A DNA stretch of 64,000 nucleotides from Cellulomonas sp. URHE0023 (GCF_000688475.1 NZ_JIAN01000005.1:682001-746000), one strand, 5' to 3'; numbered from the stretch's first letter, positions 17,772-29,550 are shown. Notes: generated by a model not told the origin, from the sequence alone. Translations and numbers: made by a program.

Positions 17772-18470
17772 CTACCGCTTGGGCGGCACGGTCGCTCCCC
17801 TCACCTGCCGGTCGTAGACGGCGGCCGCCACCACGGCGCCCACGACGGCCACCGCCGCGGCGAGGAACAGCTGTTCGTCGTCGACGATCGGGATGAAGAC
17901 CATGAGTGCCACGAGCGGCCCCACGACCAGCGGGAGCGTGAGCGTTCCCCACCACCCACCGTGCCGCAGGTAGATGATCCCGACGAGGAGACCAGCGGTG
18001 GACGACAGCACGAACGCCGCGGTGCAGGCGACGAGGAACGACGCCGTCGAGGCACCGTCGGACCCGACGGCCCAGGTCCAGCCGAACACATCGTAGACCG
18101 TGCGTTCCACGAGCATCACGAGCGCGAACGCCACCCCGTACCCCAGCGCGGTGCCGACCGCCGCGACCGTGGCCCCGCGCGACAGCGACCGACGCGTCAA
18201 CCCGGACGCCACATGCGCCGGCAGGTAGCCGAGCGCCTGCCCGATGAAGACCGACAAGGGCAGCCAGCACAGGGCTTGCATGCCGTACTGCGCCACGCTC
18301 GCGTCGACCGTCTCCGCTGCGGCACCGTAGACCGCGACGCCGATCGCCACCAGGACGACGCCCACACCCCACACCCACCGCGCCAGGCGGAGCTGGGCTG
18401 TCAGGAACCAGCGCGCGGTCAGGACGACCGGTCCCCGTCGAACCGGTCCTGCGATCACCGTCGTACTCAT
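17772..18470 (-). CDS. ABC transporter membrane subunit (six-helix)
   Basis: The 232-residue protein has about six membrane helices and a short cytoplasmic N-terminus. It lies directly behind an ABC ATPase gene, overlapping it by four bases (ATGA), and has the size of YtrC/D-like permeases in GntR-controlled operons. No substrate motif is visible. The preceding ATPase and GntR genes make a compact three-gene unit. Confidence 0.7.
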   Translation of the reverse strand: MSTTVIAGPVRRGPVVLTARWFLTAQLRLARWVWGVGVVLVAIGVAVYGAAAETVDASVAQYGMQALCWLPLSVFIGQALGYLPAHVASGLTRRSLSRGATVAAVGTALGYGVAFALVMLVERTVYDVFGWTWAVGSDGASTASFLVACTAAFVLSSTAGLLVGIIYLRHGGWWGTLTLPLVVGPLVALMVFIPIVDDEQLFLAAAVAVVGAVVAAAVYDRQVRGATVPPKR

Positions 18471-19351
18471 CGCGCAGCCTCCGTCGCGGGGTCGGTCAGG
18501 TGGACGAACAGGTCCTGCAGAGGGACCGGGCCGAGCTCGAGCCCGGACTCTCGGGCGAGCCGTTCGTCGTCGGGGCGCGCACCGACGACCGTCGCCTGGG
18601 CGGTGCTCCCCAGCCGCTGGCGAGCGACGACGTCCCGGTCGGCGACGAACGCCTCGACGTCGGCCGACGCCCCCGTGACCGTCATGCCGCTCGCGCGCAG
18701 GGAGTCGGCGTCCGACTGCACCAGGACACTGCCGCGGTCCAGCACGAGCACGCGTTCCAGCAGCCGCTCGATCTCGTTGATCAGGTGGCTGGAGAGCACG
18801 ATCGTGCGCGGGTGATCGAGCCAGTCCTGCAGCAGAACGTCGTAGAACGCGTACCGGGACGGTGCATCCATGCCGAGGTGCACCTCGTCGAGAAGCGTCA
18901 GCGGCGTGCGGCTCGCGATGCCGACGACCACGCCGAACGCCGACTTCTTGCCGCGCGACAGCTTGTAGGGCCGGGTCGTCGGGTCTAGCTCGAACATGTC
19001 GAGCAGCTTCTCCGCGAGGGTCGGGTCGTACGCGGGGCGCCGGTCGGCCACCATGCGAAGCGTCTCCGAGATCCGGCGCTCCGCGATGACGTCCCCGCTC
19101 TCGCGCACGAGGCCCGTGCCGCTCATCACCCGGGGGTTCTCCCAGGGCTCTTCGCCGTCGACCAGCACGGTGCCGCTCGTCTTGCGCAGGAACGCGGCCA
19201 GCACGGACAGCGCCGTCGTCTTCCCGGACCCGTTGCGCCCGAGCAGACCCGTGATGGCGCCGGGCTGGATGTCGAACGAGACGGCATCGAGCGCCGTCGT
19301 CGACCCGTAGCGGACCGTCAGGTCCCTGACCTGCACACCAAAGCCGCTCAT
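18467..19351 (-). CDS. ABC transporter ATP-binding protein (YtrB-like)
   Basis: The 294-residue ATPase has Walker A GRNGSGKTT and Walker B LTLLDEVHLGMD followed by the switch segment SSHLINEIE. The signature loop reads YKLSRGKKSAFG, which departs from the usual LSGGQ; YtrB-like ATPases of GntR-linked transporters often show LSRG-type variants. The ATG overlaps the GntR stop (ATGA), and its stop overlaps the permease start. The C-terminal 80 residues probably form a regulatory extension. Function is likely export or sensing of an envelope-active compound. Confidence 0.85.
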   Translation of the reverse strand: MSGFGVQVRDLTVRYGSTTALDAVSFDIQPGAITGLLGRNGSGKTTALSVLAAFLRKTSGTVLVDGEEPWENPRVMSGTGLVRESGDVIAERRISETLRMVADRRPAYDPTLAEKLLDMFELDPTTRPYKLSRGKKSAFGVVVGIASRTPLTLLDEVHLGMDAPSRYAFYDVLLQDWLDHPRTIVLSSHLINEIERLLERVLVLDRGSVLVQSDADSLRASGMTVTGASADVEAFVADRDVVARQRLGSTAQATVVGARPDDERLARESGLELGPVPLQDLFVHLTDPATEAAR

Positions 19352-19707
19352 CGCGGTCCCCCGTTCCTCAGGTGGTCGACGACGTCCTCGACCGGGATGC
19401 CGAGCACCTTCGCCTGGGCCACGACCGGGTCCACGACCTCCGCGAAGAACGCGGCCCGTGCCCGGGTGAGCAGCCGCTCGCGTGCGCCCGGTGCGACGAA
19501 CATGCCGATGCCGCGGCGCTTGTAGAGCACGTCCTCGTCGACGAGCTCCGTGAAGGCCTTGGCCGCCGTCGCCGGGTTGATCCGGAACGTCGTGGCGTAC
19601 TGCGTCGTGGACATGACCTGCTCCTCCGCCTCGAGAGCGCCCGACAGGACGTCCGCACGGATCTGGTCGGCGATCTGGACGTACAGCGGTGCCCGTCCGT
19701 CGAACAC
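19348..19707 (-). CDS. GntR-family regulator, YtrA subfamily
   Basis: The 119-residue protein has only a winged-helix domain (APLYVQIADQIRADVL to RRGIGMFV) and a short C-terminal helical tail. That architecture defines the YtrA subfamily, which usually represses its own ABC transporter operon. GTG 19707 is preferred because GAGGAGG lies nine bases upstream; a longer open frame upstream starts inside the promoter region. It leads the operon with the ATPase and permease genes. Confidence 0.88.
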   Translation of the reverse strand: MFDGRAPLYVQIADQIRADVLSGALEAEEQVMSTTQYATTFRINPATAAKAFTELVDEDVLYKRRGIGMFVAPGARERLLTRARAAFFAEVVDPVVAQAKVLGIPVEDVVDHLRNGGPR

Positions 19708-19719
19708 GTCGCATCGCCT

Positions 19720-19755
19720 CCTCGGTGGTTCATTGCCTAACCAACTAACCACAGA
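19720..19755 (-). promoter_or_regulatory. Direct-repeat operator candidate before the GntR operon
   Basis: Read on the minus strand, GGTTAG-TT-GGTTAG lies about 30 bases before the GTG start and is flanked by GGTTC and GAACC in inverted order. It is the only A/T-rich repeat in the gap and is a reasonable site for the YtrA-type repressor. No binding evidence exists here. Confidence 0.4.
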
Positions 19756-19784
19756 ACCGCGACGTTGCCAAGCCCCCGAGACAG

Positions 19785-19820
19785 CAGAACGCCCGCGCTC
19801 ATCCGAGCGCGGGCGTTCTG
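19785..19820. terminator. Perfect 16-bp stem terminator behind asd
   Basis: CAGAACGCCCGCGCTC and GAGCGCGGGCGTTCTG form a perfect stem around the loop ATCC, 10 bases beyond the asd stop. It should end the lysC-asd transcript and insulate the GntR promoter. Confidence 0.8.
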
Positions 19821-19829
19821 TCGCAGCTG

Positions 19830-22159
<2,330 letters not shown>

Positions 22160-22309
22160 AGGGAGCTCTTTCGCGGGCTCGGAACAGGACCGGGCGAGTG
22201 TACGGCGGTGCCCGTGCAGGACGGGGCGCGGTTTCAGATGCCGAGCGGACACGACCTCAGGTCGCGCGTCGACCCGCACGGAGTCCTGCGTGGGGCGTTC
22301 ATGGCGGCG

Positions 22310-22882
22310 TCACGGCTGGAGGGCGTCGTACTCCGCCTCGGCGGCGACGTCGTCCTCCACGTCGAGGCGCAGGTGGGCGAGGATCGCCTGCAAGGTGCGC
22401 AGCACGCTCGAACCGCGCTCGCCCCAGTCCGACAGGTAGCTGAACTGCCACCACCACAGGGCCTCGAGCACGTGGTCGCTCTCGAAGTGGCGCAGCCCCT
22501 GGGCCAGGGCTCCCGCGATCGCCACCAGGTCCCCCGACACGCTCGAACGCCCGACGTCGACGCCCAGCAGCGGGTCGACGACCTCCACGTACTCGTCGAT
22601 CCCGTCGAAGACGTTGGCCAGGTTGGCGCGCAGCGGCTCCACGTCGGGGTCGGGGCCTACGTCCGGTTCGAACCGTTCGAACGGCACCACGTCGGTGGTC
22701 GCACCCAGCCGGGCGCCGGAAGCCAGGACGTCCGACACCGCGAGCAGCAGGAGCGGGAGCGCGGCGTCCGGCGCGGCGCCCGACGCGACCTCCGTCACGG
22801 TGGTCAGGTAACGACGGGACTCCTCCGCCATCGCGACAGCGATGTCCCTCAGGTCGGCGTCCACGTTCGGGTGCGGTGCCAT
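22310..22882 (-). CDS. DUF5063 protein
   Basis: The 190-residue acidic helical protein contains the block WWWQFSYLSDWGERGSSVL, which is characteristic of DUF5063. No catalytic residues are known for the family. It lies 13 bases after recR on the same strand, the usual actinobacterial arrangement between recR and lysC, and is probably co-transcribed with recR. Confidence 0.8.
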   Translation of the reverse strand: MAPHPNVDADLRDIAVAMAEESRRYLTTVTEVASGAAPDAALPLLLLAVSDVLASGARLGATTDVVPFERFEPDVGPDPDVEPLRANLANVFDGIDEYVEVVDPLLGVDVGRSSVSGDLVAIAGALAQGLRHFESDHVLEALWWWQFSYLSDWGERGSSVLRTLQAILAHLRLDVEDDVAAEAEYDALQP

Positions 22883-22895
22883 CGAGCCGTCCTCC

Positions 22896-23495
22896 TTACG
22901 CGCTGATCCGACGACGACCCTCGAACGCCCGACCGAGCGTCACCTCGTCGGCGTACTCGAGGTCACCACCCACCGGTAGACCGGACGCCAGACGGCTCAC
23001 TGTGAGGCCCATGGGTACCAGCATGCGCGCCAGGTACGTCGCTGTCGCCTCGCCCTCGACATTGGGGTCGGTCGCGAGGATGACCTCGGTGACCGTCCCG
23101 TCCGCGAGCCGCGTCAGCAACGACTGGATCCGCAGGTCGTCCGGACCCACACCTGCGATCGGGTTGATGGCGCCGCCGAGCACGTGGTACCGGCCACGGA
23201 ACTCACGCGTGCGCTCGATCGCGACGACGTCCTTCGGTTCCTCGACCACGCAGATGGTGGCCAGCGACCGGCGCGGGTCGCGGCAGACCCGGCACTGCGT
23301 CTCCTGCGCGACGTTGCCGCAGATCTCGCAGAACTGGACCCGGAGCTTGACCTCGGTGAGCGCGTCGGCGAGCCGTCGCACGTCCGCAGGGTCGGCCGCC
23401 AGGAGGTGGAACGCGATGCGCTGGGCGCTCTTGGGACCGACACCGGGCAACCGCCCGAGCTCGTCGATCAGATCCTGGACCGCACCCTCGTACAC
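22896..23495 (-). CDS. recR: Recombination mediator RecR
   Basis: The 199-residue protein has an N-terminal helix-hairpin-helix ([14 protein letters not shown]), a four-cysteine zinc site ([10 protein letters not shown] and CRVCRDP) and a Toprim domain with [13 protein letters not shown]. RecR acts with RecF/RecO to load RecA at gaps. GTG 23495 gives the standard RecR N-terminus. The YbaB/EbfC gene often found between dnaX and recR is absent; a VOC-family gene sits there instead. Confidence 0.94.
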   Translation of the reverse strand: MYEGAVQDLIDELGRLPGVGPKSAQRIAFHLLAADPADVRRLADALTEVKLRVQFCEICGNVAQETQCRVCRDPRRSLATICVVEEPKDVVAIERTREFRGRYHVLGGAINPIAGVGPDDLRIQSLLTRLADGTVTEVILATDPNVEGEATATYLARMLVPMGLTVSRLASGLPVGGDLEYADEVTLGRAFEGRRRISA

Positions 23496-23505
23496 GCCCG
23501 TCAGC

Positions 23506-23940
23506 CTACGTGGTCGGGGCCGACGGACCGTCGGGCGCGCTGGCCTGGCGGGCGACGAGCTCGACCTCGAACCCGCTGTCGTCCTCCAGATACGCCGCGT
23601 AGTGCGCGGAGCCACCCGCGTAGGGATGCCGGTCCTCGAACAGCAGCGTCCAGCCGTGCTGCAGGGCCTCCGCGACGAGGGCATCGACGTCCCGCGGTGA
23701 GCCCGCGTGGAGCGCGAGGTGGTTCAGGCCCGGCCGCAGGCGGTCGTGACGGGTCGCGACGACATCCGGGCCCTGCTCGAGGACGATGTACGGGCCGTTC
23801 GCCCGCGACCAGCTCACTCCACCTGTCCAGCGGACCCGCTCCCGATATCCGAGCGCGGTGAGCAACCATCCCCACGACCGCTCCGCGACGGCAAGGTCGC
23901 CGACCCAGATCTCGAGGTGGTGCAGGTCCCCGACGCTCAT
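23506..23940 (-). CDS. VOC-family (glyoxalase-like) protein
   Basis: The 144-residue protein has the paired beta-alpha-beta-beta-beta fold of the vicinal oxygen chelate family. [11 protein letters not shown] opens the first half, and [15 protein letters not shown] and [10 protein letters not shown] lie in the second. Candidate metal ligands are His8, the His of LNHLAL and the Glu of FEVELV. The substrate is not predictable. It lies between dnaX and recR on the same strand. Confidence 0.8.
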   Translation of the reverse strand: MSVGDLHHLEIWVGDLAVAERSWGWLLTALGYRERVRWTGGVSWSRANGPYIVLEQGPDVVATRHDRLRPGLNHLALHAGSPRDVDALVAEALQHGWTLLFEDRHPYAGGSAHYAAYLEDDSGFEVELVARQASAPDGPSAPTT

Positions 23941-24007
23941 GCGCGGGACGCGCCCTCGGGGACTCGGACGAGGTCCACTCCCGGAGCGGACGCGCCCTCG
24001 TCGGCCG

Positions 24008-26263
24008 TCACGACGTGCCGTCGTCCAGCTGCTCGTCGATGACCGTGCCGCCGAGCATCTGAGCGACCAGCGGTGCACCGATCAACGACGAGCCACTGAT
24101 CTCGGGGTCGTCGGGCGACGGCTCGTCGGGTACACCCGGCACCGCGCGGGCGGCGGACTCGCGGGCTGCGGCCATGCCACGCTCCCTGGCCGAGCCTTGC
24201 GGTGCGACCGCAGCGAGGTCCGCCGGCGGCTCCGGCGCAGGAGCCGGCTCGCCGGGCTCGTCGTCCGGGGGCTCGGGGGCCGGCGGCTCGTCGTCCCACG
24301 AGGCGGCGGCCTCGGCCGGGGTGACTGCGCGCGGGTTCTCGCGGTCGTTGACCGGACGGGTCGGGGCTTCCTTGGCGACGGGGGCGGCTGCCGAAGCCTG
24401 CTCGGCCAGGATGCCCTCGACGCGCACGTCGAAGCCGAGCGTCTCGCGCACGGCGCGGGCGACGACGTCCGCGTGGGCGCCGTTGCGGAAGGTGGTGGCA
24501 AGCGCGGGGTTGTCGAACGCTATCCGCAGCGTCGTCGCGTCGAGGTCCGCGACCTGCGCGTTCCGGGGGTCGATGAGCGCCCACGTGACGCGTCGCAGGC
24601 CCTTGACGGTCTCCAGCACCTCGGGCCAGCGGCGACGGATCACCTCGGTCTCCGGGCCGACGCCCGTGGGCGCCGCAGCAGCGGGCTGAGGCGCCACGAC
24701 CGGCTGGGGTCGAGCGGAAACGACCGGCTCGGGCCGGACGGGCTCCGGCGCGACGGGCTCGGTGACCGGCTCTGTCTCGCCGGCGGGTTCGGCCGGTCCG
24801 GCGGGTCGCGCCCCGGGGGTCGGATCAGCGACCGGTGCCGGCTCCGCAGCGGCGATACGCGGCTCGTCGACGGACATAGCGGCGGGTCCGGACGTCACGG
24901 GAGAGGCGGCGGGAGTCGACTCTGCGGGACGCACAGACGCCACGGGCGCAAGCGACGCAGCCTGGGCGGGGTGGGGAGTCGTCGCGTGGATGGGCGGAGC
25001 AACGGGCGGCGCTGCATCGACGGGCCGCGGGTCGCGCTCGGGAGCGGTCCGGGCCGCGGGCGTCGTCGCCACCGGCACGCGGACGCCGTCGGCGGGCAGC
25101 CCGCGCTCGAGCCGGTCCAGCCGGGCTCCGATCGACGAGCGGGTGTCCTCCGCGGCGGGCAGGAGCAGTCGCGCCATCAGCAGCTCGAGGTGCAGCCGCG
25201 GGGAGGTCGCACCGGTCATCTCCGTCAGCGCGGCGTTGGCCAGGTCCGCCGACCGGGAGAGCTCCGAGGCGCCGAGGTGGCCGGCCTGCAGGCGCATCCG
25301 GGTCAGCTGGTCGGACGGGACGTCACGCAGAGCGGCCTCGGCGGCGTCACCGGAGGCGGCGATCACGATGAGGTCGCGGAAGCGTTCGAGCACGTCCTCG
25401 ACGAACCGGCGCGGCTCGTGACCGGTGGAGATGACCCGGTCGACGACGCGGAACGCGGACGCGCCGTCGCGGGCCGCGACGGCCTCCACCACGTCGTCCA
25501 GCAGCGAGGCCTGCGTGTACCCGAGCAGATCGGCGGCGCCCTCGTAGGCGAGCTCCGCGCCGCCGGAGCCGGCGATGAGCTGGTCGAGGACGGACAGGGT
25601 GTCGCGGACGGATCCCCCGCCCGCACGGACCACGAGCGGGAGCACGCCGGGCGCCACCTGGACGCCCTCGGAGTCGCACAGCTGCTGCAGGTACGGGACG
25701 AGCACGTCCGGCGGGACCAGGCGGAAGGGGTAGTGGTGCGTCCGGGAGCGGATGGTGCCGATGACCTTGTCCGGCTCGGTCGTCGCGAAGATGAACTTGA
25801 TGTGCGGCGGGGGCTCCTCGACGATCTTGAGCAGCGCGTTGAAGCCCTGGTTCGAGACCATGTGGGCCTCGTCGAGGATGAACACCTTGTACCGGTCCCG
25901 CGCCGGAGCGAACGTGGCGCGCTCGCGCAGCTCACGGGCGTCGTCGACACCGCCGTGGCTCGCCGCGTCGATCTCGACGACGTCCAGGCTGCCCGGGCCG
26001 CCACGCGCGAGCTCGACGCACGACTCGCACACGTCGCACGGGGTGTCGGTCGGGTTCGCCTCGGTGTTCTGCGCGCAGTTGAGGATGCGAGCGAGGATGC
26101 GCGCCGACGTCGTCTTGCCACAGCCGCGCGGGCCGGAGAACAGGTACGCGTGGTTGACCTGACCGCTGCGCAGCGCCTGCCGCAGGGGCGCGGTGACGTG
26201 GTCCTGCCCGATGACCTCAGCGAAGTTCTCGGGCCGGTACCGCCGGTAAAGGGCTGTGCTCAC
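24008..26263 (-). CDS. dnaX: DNA polymerase III subunit gamma/tau
   Basis: The 751-residue clamp-loader ATPase has Walker A GPRGCGKT (residues 44-51), zinc cysteines 63, 76, 79 and 82, Walker B VFILDEAHMVS and the arginine-finger region. Domain III follows, then a long Ala/Pro-rich linker (about 400-560) and a tau-type C-terminal domain. The start is the GTG of VSTALYRRYRPENF, the usual N-terminus. No slippery sequence for a gamma frameshift is apparent, so only the long form is expected. Confidence 0.95.
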   Translation of the reverse strand: MSTALYRRYRPENFAEVIGQDHVTAPLRQALRSGQVNHAYLFSGPRGCGKTTSARILARILNCAQNTEANPTDTPCDVCESCVELARGGPGSLDVVEIDAASHGGVDDARELRERATFAPARDRYKVFILDEAHMVSNQGFNALLKIVEEPPPHIKFIFATTEPDKVIGTIRSRTHHYPFRLVPPDVLVPYLQQLCDSEGVQVAPGVLPLVVRAGGGSVRDTLSVLDQLIAGSGGAELAYEGAADLLGYTQASLLDDVVEAVAARDGASAFRVVDRVISTGHEPRRFVEDVLERFRDLIVIAASGDAAEAALRDVPSDQLTRMRLQAGHLGASELSRSADLANAALTEMTGATSPRLHLELLMARLLLPAAEDTRSSIGARLDRLERGLPADGVRVPVATTPAARTAPERDPRPVDAAPPVAPPIHATTPHPAQAASLAPVASVRPAESTPAASPVTSGPAAMSVDEPRIAAAEPAPVADPTPGARPAGPAEPAGETEPVTEPVAPEPVRPEPVVSARPQPVVAPQPAAAAPTGVGPETEVIRRRWPEVLETVKGLRRVTWALIDPRNAQVADLDATTLRIAFDNPALATTFRNGAHADVVARAVRETLGFDVRVEGILAEQASAAAPVAKEAPTRPVNDRENPRAVTPAEAAASWDDEPPAPEPPDDEPGEPAPAPEPPADLAAVAPQGSARERGMAAARESAARAVPGVPDEPSPDDPEISGSSLIGAPLVAQMLGGTVIDEQLDDGTS

Positions 26264-26374
26264 GCCACGAACCCTAGACGCCCGCGCCGACACCGACGAT
26301 CCGTTCGCGACCATCGCCCGATCGTGGTCGGTCCGCCTGCGCCGCGCTTCCCGTGCCGCCGGCCGGGCCGGAGG

Positions 26375-26635
26375 TCATCCGGGTCTCCCACCCGCCTCGG
26401 ACACCGTGAGCAGGTCGCCCGGCTGGCAGTCGAGCGCCTCGCAGATGGCGGTGAGCGTGCTGTACCGGACCGCGCGCGCGTGGCCGTTCTTCAGGACGCT
26501 GAGGTTCGCCACGGTGACACCCGTCGCCTCCGCGAGCTGCACGAGCGTCATGTCGCGAGCGTCAAGGAGTGCACTCAGATGGCACTCGACGCGGTGTGGA
26601 CGCCCGGGCTCGGCGCCGTCGCCCCGCCGGCTCAC
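26375..26635 (-). CDS. Small XRE/Cro-type helix-turn-helix regulator
   Basis: The 86-residue protein has a compact HTH (TLVQLAEATGVTVANLSVLK) that ends in a short acidic tail. It belongs to the group of short regulators with CEALDCQPGDLL that pair with small DUF2975-like membrane proteins. Its GTG overlaps the stop of the upstream membrane protein gene (GTGA). It probably binds the large inverted repeat at 27286-27331 upstream of that gene; this is inference. Confidence 0.85.
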   Translation of the reverse strand: MSRRGDGAEPGRPHRVECHLSALLDARDMTLVQLAEATGVTVANLSVLKNGHARAVRYSTLTAICEALDCQPGDLLTVSEAGGRPG

Positions 26636-27276
26636 ACCAGTCCTTCGGCCTCGGCACCGAGGGAGGCACCACGGCGGACCGAGAGCCCCAGGACGACAAG
26701 GAGCACGGCGATCAGGAGCGGCCACCAGGGCAGGGACCACCGGGGCTCGAACCACTCCGACCGCAGGCCATGAACCGGGTCGGCGATCATCCGCGCCGCG
26801 GCCAGCGCCGGGAGCCCGGCTGCAGCGACCCAGCCGATCGCGACGACCACGCCGACCCCGACCACCCGCCAGGCGTGCCCGACAGTCAGCCGCGCACCCG
26901 ACACCAGCGCCCGGACGACGGGGACCAGGAGGAGCGCTGCGAGGCCAAGGACGATCCGCGCCACCCAGGGGGCGGCACCGGCGAACGCCGCCGTCGCCCG
27001 GTCCGCCTGCTCGACCAAGGCGACGATCCCGTGGTCGGTGCTCCATAGCGGGACGCCGCTGCCGGTCGTACCCCAGTCCCACGCGTCCTGCGGCAGCAGC
27101 GGCGTCACCTGCACGGGCACCTCGACGATCCACGTCCCGGTCCGGCTCGCGATGTCGTGCGCGGTCATGGCCGCCCACAGCAACGCGAGCAGGCCGCCGA
27201 CGACGACCACCGCGACCGCGACCGCCGCCCACCGGCCCCGTCCGCGCGTCCTCGCTGGCTCGTAGGTCGTCGTCAC
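26632..27276 (-). CDS. Four-helix membrane protein, DUF2975-like
   Basis: The 214-residue protein has about four membrane helices (near 17-37, 100-122, 135-158 and 185-203) and one long extracytoplasmic loop with PQDAWDWGTTGSG. Size, topology and translational coupling to a small XRE regulator match DUF2975 systems, in which the membrane protein is thought to modulate the regulator. GTG 27276 starts ten bases downstream of the inverted repeat. Confidence 0.65.
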   Translation of the reverse strand: MTTTYEPARTRGRGRWAAVAVAVVVVGGLLALLWAAMTAHDIASRTGTWIVEVPVQVTPLLPQDAWDWGTTGSGVPLWSTDHGIVALVEQADRATAAFAGAAPWVARIVLGLAALLLVPVVRALVSGARLTVGHAWRVVGVGVVVAIGWVAAAGLPALAAARMIADPVHGLRSEWFEPRWSLPWWPLLIAVLLVVLGLSVRRGASLGAEAEGLV

Positions 27277-27285
27277 CCGTGACCC

Positions 27286-27331
27286 ATCTCGATAGTCGAT
27301 ACGTCCTCTCGACCGTATCGACTATCGAGAT
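27286..27331. promoter_or_regulatory. Perfect 18-bp inverted repeat, probable operator
   Basis: ATCTCGATAGTCGATACG (27286-27303) is repeated exactly in inverted form at 27314-27331, with a 10-base spacer. Each arm contains a TCGATA-g-TCGATA direct repeat. It lies ten bases before the membrane-protein GTG and 28 bases after the ABC permease stop. The TCGATA core is A/T-rich for this genome and lacks the GC-rich stem of the local terminators, so an operator is favoured. Confidence 0.6.
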
Positions 27332-27359
27332 CGGGGCCGAGCCCGGTCGCCCGAATGGC

Positions 27360-28718
27360 TCAGTCCGCACGCACCACGGTGTCGGCGAGCACCGAGCGCA
27401 GCAGCGGGCGGGAGGTCTCGGTCGCGGCGAACACCAGAGCGCAGCCAGCCGCGAGGAACGCAGCCAGGAGCAGCAGACTGCTCGCGTCCCTGATCGCGAT
27501 CGTCCCGAGCAGCGGCAGGAACATGATCAGCGCGGTCACGGCCGAACCCACGCCGACGAGGAGCAGGGGCACCAGGACCGAGCGCCGACGTACCGAGTCG
27601 AGCAGCTCGACAGGAGTGCCGGCCAGGTTCTGGAGCGCGATCTCCCGACGGTGGTCGAGCACCGACGACGCCTGGGCGATCCCCGCGGACGCAGCAGCGA
27701 GCAGGAACGCGACGACGAGCGTGACCAGCGCGCCCGTCACGAGGTCGTCCTGCAGGATCGCGCCCTGCGGGTCCTGCGATGCGTCCACATCCACGATCGA
27801 CGGGATCACCACGAGCGCCCCGGCCACGAAACCGGCCAGGCCGAGCCCGCCGACCACACGCCACACGGCCCGGGGGTCGTCCAGGAGCCTGCGTGCCGCG
27901 AGCAGCCGGGCCGGGGTCTTCGCCCGGCGCAGCTGGACCTTGCCGACCACCCCCAGGACCCACGGGCCGACCACGTTGAGCATCGCGAACCCGACCGCGA
28001 GGCTCCCGATCAGAGCCGCGATAGCCGCCGCACCGAACACACCTCCGATGGCGCTCACGACCATGAACATCCCGATCCCGACGAGCGCGACGAGCAGCCG
28101 GACGAAGCCCATGCCCTTCGGGGAGGTCCTGCGGGCCACGCCGAGCGGTGAGATGGCGACCCGCCGCAACGAGAACGCCCCGGACAGCCCCGCGAGCGCC
28201 GGAACGGCGATCAGCGCGATCACGAGGCCCTGCCACCCGACCCACAGCTCGGACACGCTGAACGTGGTCCCCTGGAACGGCAGCAGCCCGACGAACGGCA
28301 GCAACGCCCCGTAGAGCACGATGCCGAGCACGGCACCCACGAACCCCTGCCAGGCGGTCTCGACGAGGGTCAGAGCCACCACCTCGCGGGTCGTCACGCC
28401 GAGAAGCCGAAGCGTGGCGAGCCGTGCGTCGCGGCGGGCCACCCCCAGGCGGGCGGCGCTGCCGCCAAGGGTCACCAGGGGCACGACGAGCAGGATCACC
28501 GCGAACCAGGCGAGGATCTCGTACAGGGACCGGATGTCGTCCTCGCCGGGCGCCAGCGGCGCGTCGGCCCGAGCCATGAACCCGAGAAGCCCGCCGACGA
28601 CGCAGAGCGTCAGGCCCGTCGTGACGGCGAAGGCCGTGATGGCGAGGGACGTCGTGACGCGCGAGTCGCGGCCGCCGGCGCGCTGGAACCGGGGCGCAAG
28701 AGCGACGACGGGGTTCAT
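27360..28718 (-). CDS. ABC transporter permease, FtsX/MacB-type
   Basis: The 452-residue protein has about ten membrane helices in two FtsX-like halves, each with the LRLLGVTTREV or LQNLAGTPVELL cytoplasmic loop typical of MacB/LolE-like permeases. These transporters act mechanically on envelope substrates or confer resistance to cell-wall antibiotics. The ATG overlaps the ATPase stop (ATGA). It is the second gene of a two-gene transporter, followed by the operator and the XRE/DUF2975 pair. Confidence 0.87.
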   Translation of the reverse strand: MNPVVALAPRFQRAGGRDSRVTTSLAITAFAVTTGLTLCVVGGLLGFMARADAPLAPGEDDIRSLYEILAWFAVILLVVPLVTLGGSAARLGVARRDARLATLRLLGVTTREVVALTLVETAWQGFVGAVLGIVLYGALLPFVGLLPFQGTTFSVSELWVGWQGLVIALIAVPALAGLSGAFSLRRVAISPLGVARRTSPKGMGFVRLLVALVGIGMFMVVSAIGGVFGAAAIAALIGSLAVGFAMLNVVGPWVLGVVGKVQLRRAKTPARLLAARRLLDDPRAVWRVVGGLGLAGFVAGALVVIPSIVDVDASQDPQGAILQDDLVTGALVTLVVAFLLAAASAGIAQASSVLDHRREIALQNLAGTPVELLDSVRRRSVLVPLLLVGVGSAVTALIMFLPLLGTIAIRDASSLLLLAAFLAAGCALVFAATETSRPLLRSVLADTVVRAD

Positions 28719-29401
28719 CGGGACCTCACCGCCGTGCCGACGACCAGCCCGTCGCGGACCTCGATCCGCCGGTCGCACCAGTCGGCGACCTGCGCGTCGT
28801 GCGTCACGACGACGAGCGACGTCCCTGCAGCCTTCGTCGTCTCCACCAGGATCCGCATCACGTCGTGGCCCGTCGACTGGTCGAGCGCGCCCGTGGGCTC
28901 GTCGGCGAAGACCACGTCGGGGCCGGTGATCAGGGCCCGCGCGACGGCGACGCGCTGCGCCTGCCCGCCGGACAGCTCGCCCGGGCGCCGGCCCTCCATC
29001 CCGGCGAGCCCGAGCGAGCCGAGCCACTGTGCCGCGAGGGCCGTGGCGTCCTTGCGGGGTGTGCCCAGCAGCATGGCCGGCAACGCGACGTTCTCCACCG
29101 CGGGCAGCTCCGAGAGCAGCTGGCCGAACTGGAACACGAAGCCGTAGCTCGTGCGTCGCAGCAGCGACCGCTCGCGGTCCCCGAGCGAACCGACGTCCCG
29201 CCCGCGAAGCCTCACGGAGCCCCCGTCCGGCACGAGGATGCCTGCGAGGCAGTGCAGCAAGGTCGACTTGCCGGAGCCGGACGGACCCATGACGGCCAAC
29301 GACTCGCCGTCCGCCAGGTCCACGTCGACGCCCGCGAGCGCGGTCGTGCTGCCGAAGGTCTTCACCAGTGCGCGGCCGGACAGCCGGGGTTCGAGGCTCA
29401 T
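28715..29401 (-). CDS. ABC transporter ATP-binding protein, LolD/MacB-type
   Basis: The 228-residue ATPase has Walker A GPSGSGKST, Q-loop FVFQFGQLL, signature ELSGGQAQRVAVARAL, Walker B VVFADEPTGALD and the switch His in VVTHDAQVA. It powers the FtsX-like permease encoded by the overlapping gene. It lies 150 bases from the SRP RNA gene on the same strand. Confidence 0.92.
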   Translation of the reverse strand: MSLEPRLSGRALVKTFGSTTALAGVDVDLADGESLAVMGPSGSGKSTLLHCLAGILVPDGGSVRLRGRDVGSLGDRERSLLRRTSYGFVFQFGQLLSELPAVENVALPAMLLGTPRKDATALAAQWLGSLGLAGMEGRRPGELSGGQAQRVAVARALITGPDVVFADEPTGALDQSTGHDVMRILVETTKAAGTSLVVVTHDAQVADWCDRRIEVRDGLVVGTAVRSR

Positions 29402-29550
29402 GTGTCCAGCGTCGTGGTCGGCAACCCGCTGGTCGTCGGTCCGGGGGCTCGTCCTCGGCCGTCGGGCGTGCGCCCACGGGTGGACGCGGGTCACCCTCAG
29501 GTTCCACACGCGGGCCGGGCCGCTGGCCGCTGGCGCTCTGTCCGGGCATG

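Noticed and set aside
22660..22690. GTTCGAAC repeats resembling a LexA box
   Set aside because: The spacing is not GAAC-N4-GTTC and it lies inside the DUF5063 coding sequence.
24008..26263. Programmed frameshift in dnaX producing gamma
   Set aside because: No A-rich slippery heptamer with downstream hairpin is visible in this GC-rich gene.
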